This document shows, one piece after another, positions 22,146-31,334 of a stretch of DNA of 44,889 bases; positions within the stretch are counted from its first letter, which is position 1, and the number at the start of each line of letters is the position of its first letter. The DNA is from Candidatus Micrarchaeota archaeon CG1_02_55_22 (lineage in GTDB: Archaea; Micrarchaeota; Micrarchaeia; Norongarragalinales; UBA97), in NCBI GenBank assembly GCA_001871595.1, contig MNVH01000054.1, positions 1 to 44,889 of the forward strand. The letters run 5' to 3'. Position numbers and translations under genes: made by a program. Under the pieces are notes generated by a model. That model saw nothing but the letters and a program-made list of their open reading frames with translations. It was not told the DNA's origin and ran no database searches.

Positions 22146-23465
22146 ACGAACGATCTCGCCGGCTGCCGGCGCAAAAGCCTCGACTTTGCGGCCCTTCTTC
22201 TTGCACGCGAGTTCAATGTCGCGGGCGAGTTCGTCGACCTTGCTCTCGTCGCCGTGCACGATGAAAACCTTCTCTAGACCGGGAGTATCGCGGGCGAACG
22301 AGACGAGGTCGTTGTGGTCGGCGTGCGCCGAGAAAGCGGCGCGCTCGATTTTGAGCTCGAGTTTTATCGTCTTTCCCCCGAGCTCGATTTCCCTCTCACC
22401 GTCAAGAATCTTGCGCCCCAGCGTGCCTTCGGCTTGGTAGCCGACGAACAAGAGCTTGTTTGCCGCATCTCCACCTAACGCCTCGACGTAGGCGAGCACG
22501 GGCCCGCCGTTCATCATGCCGCTTGTGGCGAGGATGATGCATGGTTCGCCTTGCGTGACGTCGCTGCGGTCCTTCTTTTCTGGGACGCGGTAATTATCGC
22601 TCTTGAACGGGTCGTCGTCGCTCGTAAGTATTTGGCGTTGAATCTCGCGCTTGAGGTAGATTGCGTTGTGCCGGTAAATCTTGAGCGCTTTTTTCACCAT
22701 GCCGTCCAAGTAGATTGGCACTTTAGGCAACAAGCCCGACTTGATATGGCTCTCGAGAGTGAAGAGAACGTCTTGGCCTCGGCCCACCGCAAATGTGGGA
22801 ATGATTACCTTGCCGCCAGCGTCGATGGTCTGCTTGATTGAATCAATGAATTCTTTCGTCACTTGCTTTTGCGAGGGCCGCTTGTCCGCCTTGGAGCCAT
22901 AAGTGCTCTCGGTAATGAGCCATTTCGCGGCAATGCCAGTCTGCACGGGCTCTAGCAAGCGCGACTCTTGCGCAGAGAAATCACCAGTATACAGAAGCGT
23001 CCCTCCGGCAAAGTCGAACTTGCACATTGCGCTGCCCAAGATATGCCCCGAGTGATGAAAGGATAATTCGGGTGCGCCTTTTGCGGGTTCGTCGAACTCG
23101 GTGAGTTCAGTATTCTTAAGGAGTTTGTTCAAGTCGTCTTGTCCATAAGGCGGATTGCCGCGCTCGTTTGCTATCTTCAAGTAATCGGATAACAATAGTT
23201 GTATCATGTCGCGCGTGGGCTTAGTGCACCACACTTTGCCCGAATAACCTTTCTGGTACAAGGCGGGTAAATACCCCGAATGGTCGAGGTGGGCGTGGCT
23301 TAGCACGACGTGGTTGATGCTTTTGAGCATGGCGCGCGTAATATCCGGATACTGTTCTTCTTCGCCGAACTTTACTCCGGCGTCAAGCAGCCACGAACGC
23401 TTGTCTTTAATCAGGAAGCACGAGCGCCCGACTTCCCGTGCCCCGCCAAGAAACTTTATCTCCAT
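22137..23465 (-). CDS. Beta-CASP metallo-beta-lactamase ribonuclease (aCPSF2-like)
   Basis: This 442-residue protein has metallo-beta-lactamase motifs SHAHLDHSGYLPAL, SGHILGSAM, TGDFS and the beta-CASP motifs (ESTYGSK, TFAVGRGQD, ATSGMMNGGP, AFSAHADHNDL with final HGDE). There are no N-terminal KH domains, so it matches the shorter aCPSF2 group of the CPSF73 family rather than aCPSF1. These enzymes are endo- and/or exonucleases acting in RNA 3'-end formation and decay. ATG at 23465 has TTTTTATG about 27 bases upstream on the minus strand, giving a leaderless transcript. Confidence 0.9.
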   Translation of the reverse strand: MEIKFLGGAREVGRSCFLIKDKRSWLLDAGVKFGEEEQYPDITRAMLKSINHVVLSHAHLDHSGYLPALYQKGYSGKVWCTKPTRDMIQLLLSDYLKIANERGNPPYGQDDLNKLLKNTELTEFDEPAKGAPELSFHHSGHILGSAMCKFDFAGGTLLYTGDFSAQESRLLEPVQTGIAAKWLITESTYGSKADKRPSQKQVTKEFIDSIKQTIDAGGKVIIPTFAVGRGQDVLFTLESHIKSGLLPKVPIYLDGMVKKALKIYRHNAIYLKREIQRQILTSDDDPFKSDNYRVPEKKDRSDVTQGEPCIILATSGMMNGGPVLAYVEALGGDAANKLLFVGYQAEGTLGRKILDGEREIELGGKTIKLELKIERAAFSAHADHNDLVSFARDTPGLEKVFIVHGDESKVDELARDIELACKKKGRKVEAFAPAAGEIVRLV

Positions 23466-23571
23466 TGCAAATATGTTTTCTGCACGAGTGCATAAAAACA
23501 GGTGTGAAAACGCAACGGTGCTTAAAGGCCGTTACAGCAGTGCTTTAAATCGGCGGGTGCAGTAATAGTTA

Positions 23572-24243
23572 ATGCCTGAATTGGCCGAAAACGCAGATAT
23601 TGTTGACGAAGCCGGCAAGTGCGAGTCCGAGCTCGGTTTAAGCCGCGTGCGCGCGGCGGCCTACCGGAGGATAATCGAACGTTACGCCGATGCGATTCGC
23701 CAGGGCGAGACGAAGACCGTCCCGCAGCTCAAGGAACTGATTTTACCGCACGACGCGTCGATAGAGAAGGCGGTTGACAAACTCTTCAATGACCTGGGCA
23801 GGGGTACGACCACTGAGGGGATGGTGGATTTCTCGTTCGACCGCGACTTTCTGGATTACGCCAAGACCTCACTAAAGTTCGTCCAATCGCTCAGCATGAT
23901 TCATTCCGAGGTCGGCGTCCCGTTTTGGATGACTCCGAAAGACATTATCGAAATAGGCGCAGCCGACTCGTTCGACCGCGCATTGTTCTATTGCTCTCTC
24001 CTCGTTTCAGCGGGCTGTGCCGACGCGCGCGTCCGAGTGGTCGCGCTCGACGGCGGCGAGAGGCACCCGCTAGTCGTTTTTCCGTTCGGCAACCGGTTTT
24101 TCGCTGCCGACCCTTGCGAAAAACAGCCGTTATTGGAGGGCGAAAATCTCGAACCGCTCCTGCAAGAACTTTCTATTGACGGCAAACGCTTCATCCGCAG
24201 CGTTTTCGAGTTCAACAACGAGGACTACGAAGAGTTCGACTAG
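23572..24243 (+). CDS. Protein with degenerate transglutaminase-like domain
   Basis: The first 90 residues are helical and unassigned. From about residue 118, VPFWMTPKDIIEIGAADSFD, then RALFYCSLLVSAGCADARVR, HPLVVF and FFAADPC follow the transglutaminase-like fold order of nucleophile helix, His strand and Asp. The usual GDCDD motif is AADSFD, so the nucleophilic Cys is Ser, while His and Asp are kept. This suggests a non-catalytic or altered member. GCTTTAAATC at 23541-23550 gives a leaderless start at ATG 23572. The gene lies upstream of rpoK. The family call is by motif order only. Confidence 0.45.
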   Translation: MPELAENADIVDEAGKCESELGLSRVRAAAYRRIIERYADAIRQGETKTVPQLKELILPHDASIEKAVDKLFNDLGRGTTTEGMVDFSFDRDFLDYAKTSLKFVQSLSMIHSEVGVPFWMTPKDIIEIGAADSFDRALFYCSLLVSAGCADARVRVVALDGGERHPLVVFPFGNRFFAADPCEKQPLLEGENLEPLLQELSIDGKRFIRSVFEFNNEDYEEFD

Positions 24244-24312
24244 AACTTAGCCAAACGACGCGTATAAAAGCCTTTTTCTGCCTAAAGAGTAGTAGCGAGG
24301 GGTACTTGTTAT

Positions 24313-24501
24313 ATGGCTAAAAAAGAAGTTATCGCTGATTTGACGCAGTTCGAGAAGGCCCGCGTTGTTGGTGCACGCGCTCTCCAGTTGTCGATGGGTG
24401 CCCCGCCGCTCGTAAAAGTGCCTGCAGGCATGATAAACGCCGTGAAGCTCGCTTTCCTCGAGTTCGAAGCCAACGCCATACCGTTGACAGTCGTCCGATA
24501 G
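24313..24501 (+). CDS. rpoK: DNA-directed RNA polymerase subunit K (Rpb6 homologue)
   Basis: The 62-residue protein shows the RpoK/Rpb6 signature: LTQFEKARVVGARALQLSMG, APPLV, then a helix with ELEF-like LAFLEFEANAIPLTVVR. The subunit stabilises the assembly of the largest polymerase subunits. TATAAAAG at 24263-24270 is a clear TATA box about 45 bases before the ATG, implying a short leader. Length is typical for archaea. Confidence 0.93.
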   Translation: MAKKEVIADLTQFEKARVVGARALQLSMGAPPLVKVPAGMINAVKLAFLEFEANAIPLTVVR

Positions 24502-24540
24502 GCTGACGGCCTTGTCTTTTTATTGTTTCCAGTGATAACC

Positions 24541-25614
24541 ATGGTTATGGCACTCCAGAAGATGACAAACCTTGACTACTTTTTCGAGGTCGCCGAACTA
24601 CAGCGCCTCGTGGGTGGACGGTTGGCCAACGCCTACGACTACGGCTCGGGGGGCGGCGCGTTCCGGCTCAAGTTCTCGTCCAACGGCACGCTCAACATGG
24701 TCGTCGAGCTCGGCACACGCATCCATTTGACGAAATTCGTTGCACCAGCGCCCGCTGTCCAGTCGAGCTTCGTAAAATTCTTGCGCTCGCGCCTTGAGAA
24801 CGCGCGCGTGGCCGCGGTGCGCCAGTTGGGCTTCGACCGCGTTATCGAATTCGAATTCTACGCTAAGGGCGAGACCGTACGCCTCGTCTTCGAGTCTTTC
24901 GGCAAGGGCAACATCGTGTTGTGCGACGCGGATTGGCTAATAGTGCGTGCGATGAATTCAAACATTGGCGACGGCACGTTCAAGCGGGGCACTAAATACG
25001 AACCGCCCAAGAACGCGAAAACGTGGGTTGCCGAGGCCACGGCGGACTTTGACTGCAATGGTGACACTGCGAAGTGCGTTACCGAACACTTCAACGTCGC
25101 ACCATTCTACGCGCGCGAGGCGCTTGCGCGGGCGGGCGTCGACAATCTAGCAAGCCAAAAATCGCGCGAAGCGGTTGCAATAGCACTGCACTCACTTGTC
25201 GAAGGCTTTTCCCCGCGCGTTTACGCGGAGGACTGTTTCTCGCCAATACTGCTAAGCTCAAGGAAAGACGAACCCAAACTCTTTGATTCATTCTTCGAGG
25301 CGCTTGACGTTTATTACGGCTCGCCCGTTATTGCGGCAAGCGATGTGGAGAAGGCGTCGTCCGAGAGGAAGGCGCGTTTCGAGGCGTCCTTGCGCGAGCA
25401 GGATGAGGCGCTCAAAAAATTCACGGAACGCGAGAAGCTCGGGCGCAAAGCGGGTGCGTGGATTAAGACAAACGCGGTGCTGATAGGCGAGTTGTTGGAT
25501 GCCGCACAGGCAAAAGATACTGATAAAATAAAAAAGTTGGCCGGTGAGCACGGTGTTGACGCGTCGCTCGAGGGCGGGCAGCTAGTACTCTCTATTGACG
25601 AGGAAGTCGAATAA
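24541..25614 (+). CDS. Short Rqc2/NEMF-like protein (NFACT-N only)
   Basis: The first 200 residues match the NFACT-N domain: MTNLDYFFEVAELQRLVGGR, YRL-type FRLKFSS, MVVELGTRIHLTKF, SSFVKFLRSRLENARV and FGKGNIVLCD. A helical region and a coiled-coil-like Lys/Glu-rich stretch (EKASSERKARFEASLREQDE) follow, and the protein ends at 357 residues. Full archaeal Rqc2/RqcH proteins are roughly twice as long and carry an NFACT-R domain; none is present here or adjacent. The family works on 60S/50S-stalled peptides in ribosome quality control. ATG at 24541 or 24547 are likely starts; TTG at 24523 is possible. It overlaps the convergent prenyl synthase gene by 33 bases. Confidence 0.78.
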   Translation: MVMALQKMTNLDYFFEVAELQRLVGGRLANAYDYGSGGGAFRLKFSSNGTLNMVVELGTRIHLTKFVAPAPAVQSSFVKFLRSRLENARVAAVRQLGFDRVIEFEFYAKGETVRLVFESFGKGNIVLCDADWLIVRAMNSNIGDGTFKRGTKYEPPKNAKTWVAEATADFDCNGDTAKCVTEHFNVAPFYAREALARAGVDNLASQKSREAVAIALHSLVEGFSPRVYAEDCFSPILLSSRKDEPKLFDSFFEALDVYYGSPVIAASDVEKASSERKARFEASLREQDEALKKFTEREKLGRKAGAWIKTNAVLIGELLDAAQAKDTDKIKKLAGEHGVDASLEGGQLVLSIDEEVE

Positions 25615-26628
25615 CTCTCGCAAGGCTTTCTTGGACTCGTTTTCTTCCACGCTTGAAAACTTTTTGTCAAAGCCTTCACGCGCTTTAACGGCGAGGTCGG
25701 CAGCCTTTTTCTTCGCGTAATCTATTGAGCCTTTTTCTTTGAGTAGCTCGGCCACGCGCTGCATTTGTTCCGGCGTCTTCTCGTTTCGCGGCTGGGCCAA
25801 TAACCGGATTACTTCGTCGCGTTCTTCGCCCTTGAGTTTTTTAAGTAAGTGCACGAGCATGAGTGTGCGTTTGCCTTCGTACAAGTCACCTACTGCCTCT
25901 TTCCCGTACCCTTCGCCAGACGCAGTAATGTTGAGCACGTCATCCTGTATCTGAAACGCCTTTCCGAGTCGTTCTCCGAGCTGATTGAATGCGTCGGCAT
26001 CGCGTTTGGGCGCACCAGCAACTATAGCTCCGAGGCGCAGGGGCGTGGTGATGGTGTAGTTAGCGGTTTTTTTCGAGACTAGTTCAAAGTACTCGTCTTC
26101 GGTGACGTCGAACTTGCCGTCGCGGATCCAAGCAATTTCTATCGCCTGGCCTTCGGCGGTGGTGAGCGACTGGTTTACAAACTCTCGGAATACGGCGAAC
26201 GCTTTCGTCGCGCCGATAAGCTTCTTGTTCTCAAGCAACGACTTCCACAAATAGATATGGAGGGCGTCGCCGATGTTTATTGCCGAACCTATTCCATGAA
26301 GCAAATGCAGGGCGGGTTTTCCGCGTCGTAGTTCGCTTTCGTCCTCAATGTCGTCGTGTACAAGCAAGAAATTCTGTAATAGTTCAAGCGACCGGGCGGT
26401 TGGCACGGCGTCTTCCTCGTTGCCGCCAAACATGGAGCAGGACAGCATGCAGAGAGCAGGCCGGAGGCGTTTGCCGCCGCGCAGGTTATAGTCCCACACG
26501 CCCTCGTAGTAGCGCTTGATTTCAGGGGATGATGCGGAGTCAGTGGAAGGCAATAGTTCTTTTAGTGATTCGTCTATTCGCTGCGAGCGCGGGACTAGAA
26601 TTTTTGCTATGTCTTCCTTGGACGCCAT
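25582..26628 (-). CDS. Polyprenyl (geranylgeranyl/farnesyl) diphosphate synthase
   Basis: This 348-residue trans-prenyltransferase has the first Asp-rich motif in LLVHDDIEDESELRRGKP, GGKRLRP near residue 50 for pyrophosphate binding, KTA in the middle, and a second motif FQIQDDVLN where the last Asp is Asn. Chain elongation of DMAPP with IPP gives the C15-C20 precursors of archaeal lipids. It is the last gene of the minus-strand run HMG-CoA synthase, thiolase, HD, DUF35, prenyl synthase, with GGTG before the ATG. Product length cannot be set from sequence alone. The C-terminus is rich in Lys/Glu. Confidence 0.9.
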   Translation of the reverse strand: MASKEDIAKILVPRSQRIDESLKELLPSTDSASSPEIKRYYEGVWDYNLRGGKRLRPALCMLSCSMFGGNEEDAVPTARSLELLQNFLLVHDDIEDESELRRGKPALHLLHGIGSAINIGDALHIYLWKSLLENKKLIGATKAFAVFREFVNQSLTTAEGQAIEIAWIRDGKFDVTEDEYFELVSKKTANYTITTPLRLGAIVAGAPKRDADAFNQLGERLGKAFQIQDDVLNITASGEGYGKEAVGDLYEGKRTLMLVHLLKKLKGEERDEVIRLLAQPRNEKTPEQMQRVAELLKEKGSIDYAKKKAADLAVKAREGFDKKFSSVEENESKKALRELFDFLVNREY

Positions 26629-26646
26629 TTTTTCACCACGGACGCT

Positions 26647-27048
26647 TTACTGCACGACTTTAAACTTGTAGCCGTACGCTATGGCGCCTTCTGCTTCGTC
26701 CTCAAATATTTTTCGGAACACGAGCTTTACTTTGGCACCCATTTTAACCCTTTCCGCGGGCGAGTCCACGAGTTGCGAGAGTATGCGGACACCGTTGGAC
26801 AGCTCGATTATCGCGATAAAGTAGGGTGACTCGACTTCGAAGCCGGTTGGTGCCGAGTGCACGAGCGAGTAAGAGTAAATCGTTCCATCGCGCGGCATGG
26901 GGTGGTCGACGAGCTTGCCCCTGCGACGTACTGCCGGCGAGATTTTTCTCTGCGGGAAGTACTCTTTACCCGTTTCCTCGTCGCGGCTGCCAATCAAGTT
27001 GTAGCGTTCCGGAATCTTGCGCCAAATCAGTGGTAGAAGGTTTCGCAT
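26647..27048 (-). CDS. DUF35 OB-fold protein without zinc ligands
   Basis: The 133-residue protein has the DUF35 OB-fold (GTIYSYSLVHSAPTGFEVES, then PYFIAIIELSNGVRILSQL and KVKLVFRKI). The rubredoxin-like region is recognisable by position (YNLIGSRDEETGKEYFPQRK), but the four Cys that bind zinc in typical DUF35 are absent. In archaea this protein binds both acetoacetyl-CoA thiolase and HMG-CoA synthase and helps channel the intermediate. The genes for both partners lie upstream on the same strand. GAGGT overlaps the end of the upstream HD gene and precedes the ATG. Confidence 0.88.
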   Translation of the reverse strand: MRNLLPLIWRKIPERYNLIGSRDEETGKEYFPQRKISPAVRRRGKLVDHPMPRDGTIYSYSLVHSAPTGFEVESPYFIAIIELSNGVRILSQLVDSPAERVKMGAKVKLVFRKIFEDEAEGAIAYGYKFKVVQ

Positions 27049-27057
27049 TGTATTACC

Positions 27058-27630
27058 TCAATCAAATTTCTTGAGCCCTTTCCACCAGTGAAAGCACTCG
27101 CCCTTACGTGCTTCTGATAGAATCTTTTTAGCCGAATCAGTCTTGAGTAGTTTCTCCACGTTGTCAGCCCACTCGATGACGAAAGGCTGAGCTTGGGCTT
27201 GGTATTCCAGCGCCTGCAAGCCGCATTCGAGCAGATCCGCGTCTTTTGCTACGACGGCTTCGCGCGTCGCTCCAGATTCGTACTCCTGCATAAGCGAAGC
27301 GTATAGCGCGCCCATCTTGGGCGGCATTCGGTCAGCCTGTTCTCGGATTATTCTTTCCTCGGAAGCCTTGGCGTCAAGGTAACGTCGCTGAATTTTGTTC
27401 AAGTCACCCAAACGAGCTTCGGGCAGGTCGTGGAAGAGCAGCATAAGTGCGACACGTTCCGGATTAGCATCCTCAAGTTCCGCTAGTGCGTAACCTATTA
27501 GTGCGGCGCGCTGCGAGTGGTCTGCAACGCTCTCGGGTTTTGCAACGCCAACGTGGAGCCACCCGGAACGGGGTGTGCGCTTGAGCGCGCCAGCCTCGGC
27601 AAAAAACATTGCAAGGTCGGGCCGAGCCAT
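27058..27630 (-). CDS. HD-domain phosphohydrolase (YfbR/HDDC2-like)
   Basis: This 190-residue HD protein has the ligands in order: His in GWLHVGVAKPESVADHS, HD in LMLLFHDLPE and Asp in AKDADLLE. GALKRTPRSGW and the EARLGDLNKIQRRY segment are typical of the HDDC2/YfbR group, which dephosphorylates deoxynucleoside 5'-monophosphates. It sits between thiolase and DUF35 in the mevalonate run, with 2 and 9 bases to its neighbours; a direct role in the pathway is not evident. Confidence 0.82.
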   Translation of the reverse strand: MARPDLAMFFAEAGALKRTPRSGWLHVGVAKPESVADHSQRAALIGYALAELEDANPERVALMLLFHDLPEARLGDLNKIQRRYLDAKASEERIIREQADRMPPKMGALYASLMQEYESGATREAVVAKDADLLECGLQALEYQAQAQPFVIEWADNVEKLLKTDSAKKILSEARKGECFHWWKGLKKFD

Positions 27631-27632
27631 AA

Positions 27633-28793
27633 TTAGTACCTCTTGAGCACGTGGACTACGGCCGTGGCACCGCTTCCGCCGACGTTTTGCGCCAAACCGA
27701 TTTCGGCGCCGTCAACTTGGCGGTTGGTGGCTTCGCCGCGCAGCTGCCAGTACAATTCGATGACTTGTTTCACGCCTGTAGCACCGACCGGGTGGCCGCA
27801 GGCCTTGAGCCCGCCCGACGTGTTGATTGGAATCTTGCTGCCTATCGCGGTTTCTCCGTCCGCGCTCGCCTTTCCGCCAGTTCCTTTCTTGAAGAAGCCC
27901 AAATCCTCTATCGCCATTATCTCTGCTATGCTGAAACAATCGTGGACTTCTGCTAAGTCAATATCCTTGATATCGACTTTGGCTTGCGAGAGCGCCTGCT
28001 TGGCGGCAATCGTAGTTGCTGGAATCGCGGTCAACGTAGAACGGTTGGCCAACGCCAACGTGTCGCTTGCCTGTCCGCTTCCGGCGATTTCGATTGGCGT
28101 GTCGTTGAACTCTTTTGCCCTCTCGCTCGCACACAAGATTACTGCGGCAGCGCCGTCGGTTATGGGCGAACAATCCAAGAGCTTGAGGGGCGTGGCAACG
28201 TAGCCCGAATTCATTACGTCGTCTATCGTTATTGCGCGCTGGAATTGGGCGTAAGGGTTGTGTACGCCGTTGGCGTGATTCTTCACGCTGGCGGAAGCGA
28301 GCTGTTCCTCGGTAGTACCGTATTCAAGCATATGCCTTTGCGCCATGAGCGCGTATAGCGCGGGGAAGGTCGCGCCGTTGAAGAGCTCCCACTCCTGGTC
28401 GCCCGCTCCACCAAGGGCTATGGCGGCTTCTTCCGTGCTGACTTCAGTCATTTTCTCAACGCCGCCGACTGCGACGACGTCGTACATTCCGCTGGCTACA
28501 GCCATGTAACCCGCGCGTAGAGCGACGCTGCCGCTTGCGCACGCGGCTTCTAAACGCGTTGACGGCAAGGGATTGAGGCCTAGTTGGTCTGCAATGAGCG
28601 CACCAATGTGCTCTTGACCAATAAACCGACCGGACGCCATGCAGCCGCCGTATATAGCCTGCAAGTCCTTGCCTGCCACTCCGGCATCTGTAACGGCCTT
28701 GACTCCAGCTTCAACGATTAAATCGCGGAAACTGGCATCCCAGTGTTCACCGAACTTTGTCATTCCGGCGCCGATGATTGAAACGCTTCTCAT
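27633..28793 (-). CDS. Acetyl-CoA C-acetyltransferase (acetoacetyl-CoA thiolase)
   Basis: This thiolase of about 386 residues has the nucleophilic Cys in LEAACASGSVALRAG, the His in EVHDCFSIAE and the second Cys in GLKACGHPVGATG. It condenses two acetyl-CoA to acetoacetyl-CoA, the first step of the mevalonate pathway. It belongs to the archaeal type that forms a complex with HMG-CoA synthase and DUF35. ATG at 28793 gives MRSVSIIGAGMTKFG, the usual family start; ATG at 28802 would add three residues. It follows the HMG-CoA synthase stop by 15 bases. Confidence 0.92.
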   Translation of the reverse strand: MRSVSIIGAGMTKFGEHWDASFRDLIVEAGVKAVTDAGVAGKDLQAIYGGCMASGRFIGQEHIGALIADQLGLNPLPSTRLEAACASGSVALRAGYMAVASGMYDVVAVGGVEKMTEVSTEEAAIALGGAGDQEWELFNGATFPALYALMAQRHMLEYGTTEEQLASASVKNHANGVHNPYAQFQRAITIDDVMNSGYVATPLKLLDCSPITDGAAAVILCASERAKEFNDTPIEIAGSGQASDTLALANRSTLTAIPATTIAAKQALSQAKVDIKDIDLAEVHDCFSIAEIMAIEDLGFFKKGTGGKASADGETAIGSKIPINTSGGLKACGHPVGATGVKQVIELYWQLRGEATNRQVDGAEIGLAQNVGGSGATAVVHVLKRY

Positions 28794-28808
28794 TTTTTGC
28801 ATCAACTT

Positions 28809-29870
28809 CTAGAGCGATTTTATCTTCCTGCGGTGCTTGGCGTACGTCGCGTAGTCAACGTACTCCGTATCCGACTCTATTAATTCCATTACCGTACGCT
28901 CGGGGCGTCGGCCCTTGGCATGGATTTCGTCGGTGGCGGTGATTCTAAAAGCGTCGCTGCCCGCACCGCTGCCGTAGGATACGACGAAAATCTTTTCGCC
29001 GGGCTTTGCCACGTCGAGGACTGAAGCGAGGCCAATCATGCTGGAAGCCGAGTAAGTGTTGCCGATGATGGGCGTGATTAGCCCGCGCTCGACTTTCTCC
29101 TTCGGAAAACCCAGTATCTTGGCGGCAGTTAAAGGGAACTTGCCGTTGGGTTGGTGGAAAACGGCGTAGTCGTACTCTTCGACCGTAGTATTGGTTTTCT
29201 TGAGCAGGCCCTTTGCTGCGCTCACAACGTGACGGAAGTACGCGGGAGTCGCAGTAAAGCGTCCGGCGTGAGAAGGAAATTCCTGGTGCTGGCGACGCCA
29301 AAAATCGGGCGTGTCCGTAGTAAAGGAGTAAGTGTCATCGATAACGGCGATTGGCTTTGCGTCCTCACGGCCGATGACGAAAGCGGCAGCACCGCTTCCG
29401 GCAGTGTATTCAAGCGCGTTGCCCGGCTTACCTTGAGCGGTGTCGCTACCGATTGCCACGCCGTACTCAATCATGCCGGCGCCGGCTAGGCCCATGCACA
29501 CCTGCATTCCGGCGGTGCCGGCCTTGCAGGCGAACTCCAAATCAGCCGCCGTGAGTTCGTGCGAGGCGCCGATTGCTTCAGCCACTATTGACGCGGTCGG
29601 CTTGACGGCGTAAGGCTTGCTCTCACTTCCGACGTAAACCGCACCTATCTTGGCAGCATCAATTTGAGCAGTTTCAACCGCGATTCGGGCTGCACCCACG
29701 GCTAGCGTGCAAGAGTCTTCGTCGAACGCGGCAACCGCCTTCTGCTTGACGTTAATGCCAGCCGCGATGCGCTCGCCGTCTTTGGACCAGACCTTAGCGA
29801 TTTCTTCCACGCGGATGCGCATGCGCGGCACTGCGGTGCCGTAACCCATTATTCCGGTTTTAAGAGTCAT
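28809..29870 (-). CDS. Hydroxymethylglutaryl-CoA synthase (archaeal type)
   Basis: The 353-residue enzyme has Glu in [11 protein letters not shown] (E83), the nucleophilic Cys in [13 protein letters not shown] (C115) and His in [10 protein letters not shown]. It condenses acetoacetyl-CoA with acetyl-CoA to HMG-CoA. ATG at 29870 starts [19 protein letters not shown], the normal N-terminus; the frame is open to 30056, but the extra residues lie over the promoter. TTTTATATTT at about 29943-29934 on the minus strand is the TATA box. It heads the operon with thiolase, HD, DUF35 and prenyl synthase and is divergent from the reductase gene. Confidence 0.93.
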   Translation of the reverse strand: MTLKTGIMGYGTAVPRMRIRVEEIAKVWSKDGERIAAGINVKQKAVAAFDEDSCTLAVGAARIAVETAQIDAAKIGAVYVGSESKPYAVKPTASIVAEAIGASHELTAADLEFACKAGTAGMQVCMGLAGAGMIEYGVAIGSDTAQGKPGNALEYTAGSGAAAFVIGREDAKPIAVIDDTYSFTTDTPDFWRRQHQEFPSHAGRFTATPAYFRHVVSAAKGLLKKTNTTVEEYDYAVFHQPNGKFPLTAAKILGFPKEKVERGLITPIIGNTYSASSMIGLASVLDVAKPGEKIFVVSYGSGAGSDAFRITATDEIHAKGRRPERTVMELIESDTEYVDYATYAKHRRKIKSL

Positions 29871-30049
29871 TTTAATGATTACACGGGTATCTTGAATGCG
29901 AGATAACGCGAAACAGAATACAGAGTAGCAAGAGAAATATAAAAGCCTTTGGAACAAACGAACTACACATAGACGATTGACGATGCCGATTGGTTTGTGC
30001 AACGGTTTTTTTGCGTTGCGAACACATCGTAAGTTGAAAGGTGGTATTG

Positions 30050-31333
30050 ATGTCAAACGACGAGTTCACGGGTTTCTACAAGAAGAGCGTTGCCGAACGC
30101 AGAGCACTGGTAGCCAAGACTACTGCGCTTGACGAAACACAAACTGCTACCATTGCAAAAGAAGGCGGGCTGCCGCTAGAACTTGCTGACCGCATGATAG
30201 AAAACGTCATCGGAACGCACGCACTGCCACTCGGTGTAGCCACTAACTTTATCGTCGACGGTAAACCCGTGCTAATCCCGTTCGCAGTCGAAGAGCCCAG
30301 CGTGGTTGCCGCGTCGTCCTACGCCGCCAAACTAACCAAAGACGGCTTTACAACTGACGCGGACGAGCCAGTAATGATTGGCCAGATACAGCTCACCGGC
30401 ATCGCCGACACGAACAAAGCAAAAGAAGCAATCGAAGCGCAAAAACAGGCGCTCATCGATTACGCCAACAAAATCGACCCGTGCGTACTAGTCAAATTCG
30501 GCGGCGGGTTGCGCGACATCGAGGTGCGCGTGCTCGAAAGCGAGCGCGGCAAAATGGTCATCGTGCACCTATTAGTAGACTGCCGCGACGCCATGGGTGC
30601 CAACGCAGTCAACACTCTAGCCGAAACGCTGGCGCCGAAACTCGAAGAGCTCTCGGCAGGCAAAGTCCGCCTCCGCATTATCTCTAACCTCGCCGTCCAC
30701 CGCAAGGCTCGCGCGAAAGCGACGTGGACTAAGGAATCGCTCGAAGAAAGCACTAAGGGAACGTTCAAGGGCAGCGACGTTGTTGAAGCGATTCTTGACG
30801 CCTACGCTTTCGCCGACGCCGACCCCTACCGCGCAACAACGCACAACAAGGGCATCATGAACGGAATCGACGCGGTCGTCATCGCAACCGGCAACGACTG
30901 GCGCGCCATCGAGGCCGGCGCCCACAGTTACGCATCAATCACCGGCAAGTACAAGCCTCTGACGAAATACTTCAAGGACGCCAACGGCGACCTCGTTGGT
31001 GAAATCGAGCTACCGATGGCCATCGGGCTCGTTGGCGGCGCGACCAAAACGCACCCGACCGCGCAAGCGAACGTCAAGATATTGGGCGTGAAGAGCGCGC
31101 AGGAACTCGCACGCATAATCGCGGCCGTCGGGCTCGCACAAAACTTTGCCGCACTGCGCGCGCTTGCTACTGAAGGGATAAACCGAGGGCACCTTAAACT
31201 ACATGCTAAAAACATTGCAATCATGGCCGGCGCTATTGGAACTGAGATTGACTTAGTAGCCGAAAAGATGGCCAACGAAAAACGGGTCCGCGTAGATCGT
31301 GCGCAAGAGTTACTCAAAGAACTTAGAACGTAG
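30050..31333 (+). CDS. HMG-CoA reductase, class II type
   Basis: The 427-residue protein matches class II reductases: [19 protein letters not shown] (Glu51), [47 protein letters not shown] (Lys and Asp of the active site) and the C-terminal His in [10 protein letters not shown]. It reduces HMG-CoA to mevalonate. Most archaea carry class I, so this form suggests transfer from bacteria or from archaea with class II. ATG at 30050 follows GAAAGGTGG. The last codons encode [16 protein letters not shown]; a similar ending recurs beyond the downstream endonuclease gene at 32342-32392. Confidence 0.93.
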   Translation: MSNDEFTGFYKKSVAERRALVAKTTALDETQTATIAKEGGLPLELADRMIENVIGTHALPLGVATNFIVDGKPVLIPFAVEEPSVVAASSYAAKLTKDGFTTDADEPVMIGQIQLTGIADTNKAKEAIEAQKQALIDYANKIDPCVLVKFGGGLRDIEVRVLESERGKMVIVHLLVDCRDAMGANAVNTLAETLAPKLEELSAGKVRLRIISNLAVHRKARAKATWTKESLEESTKGTFKGSDVVEAILDAYAFADADPYRATTHNKGIMNGIDAVVIATGNDWRAIEAGAHSYASITGKYKPLTKYFKDANGDLVGEIELPMAIGLVGGATKTHPTAQANVKILGVKSAQELARIIAAVGLAQNFAALRALATEGINRGHLKLHAKNIAIMAGAIGTEIDLVAEKMANEKRVRVDRAQELLKELRT

Positions 31334-31334
31334 G

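Noticed and set aside
29871-30056. N-terminal extension of HMG-CoA synthase
   Set aside because: It covers the TATA box and promoter; family members start at the [11 protein letters not shown]-like sequence.
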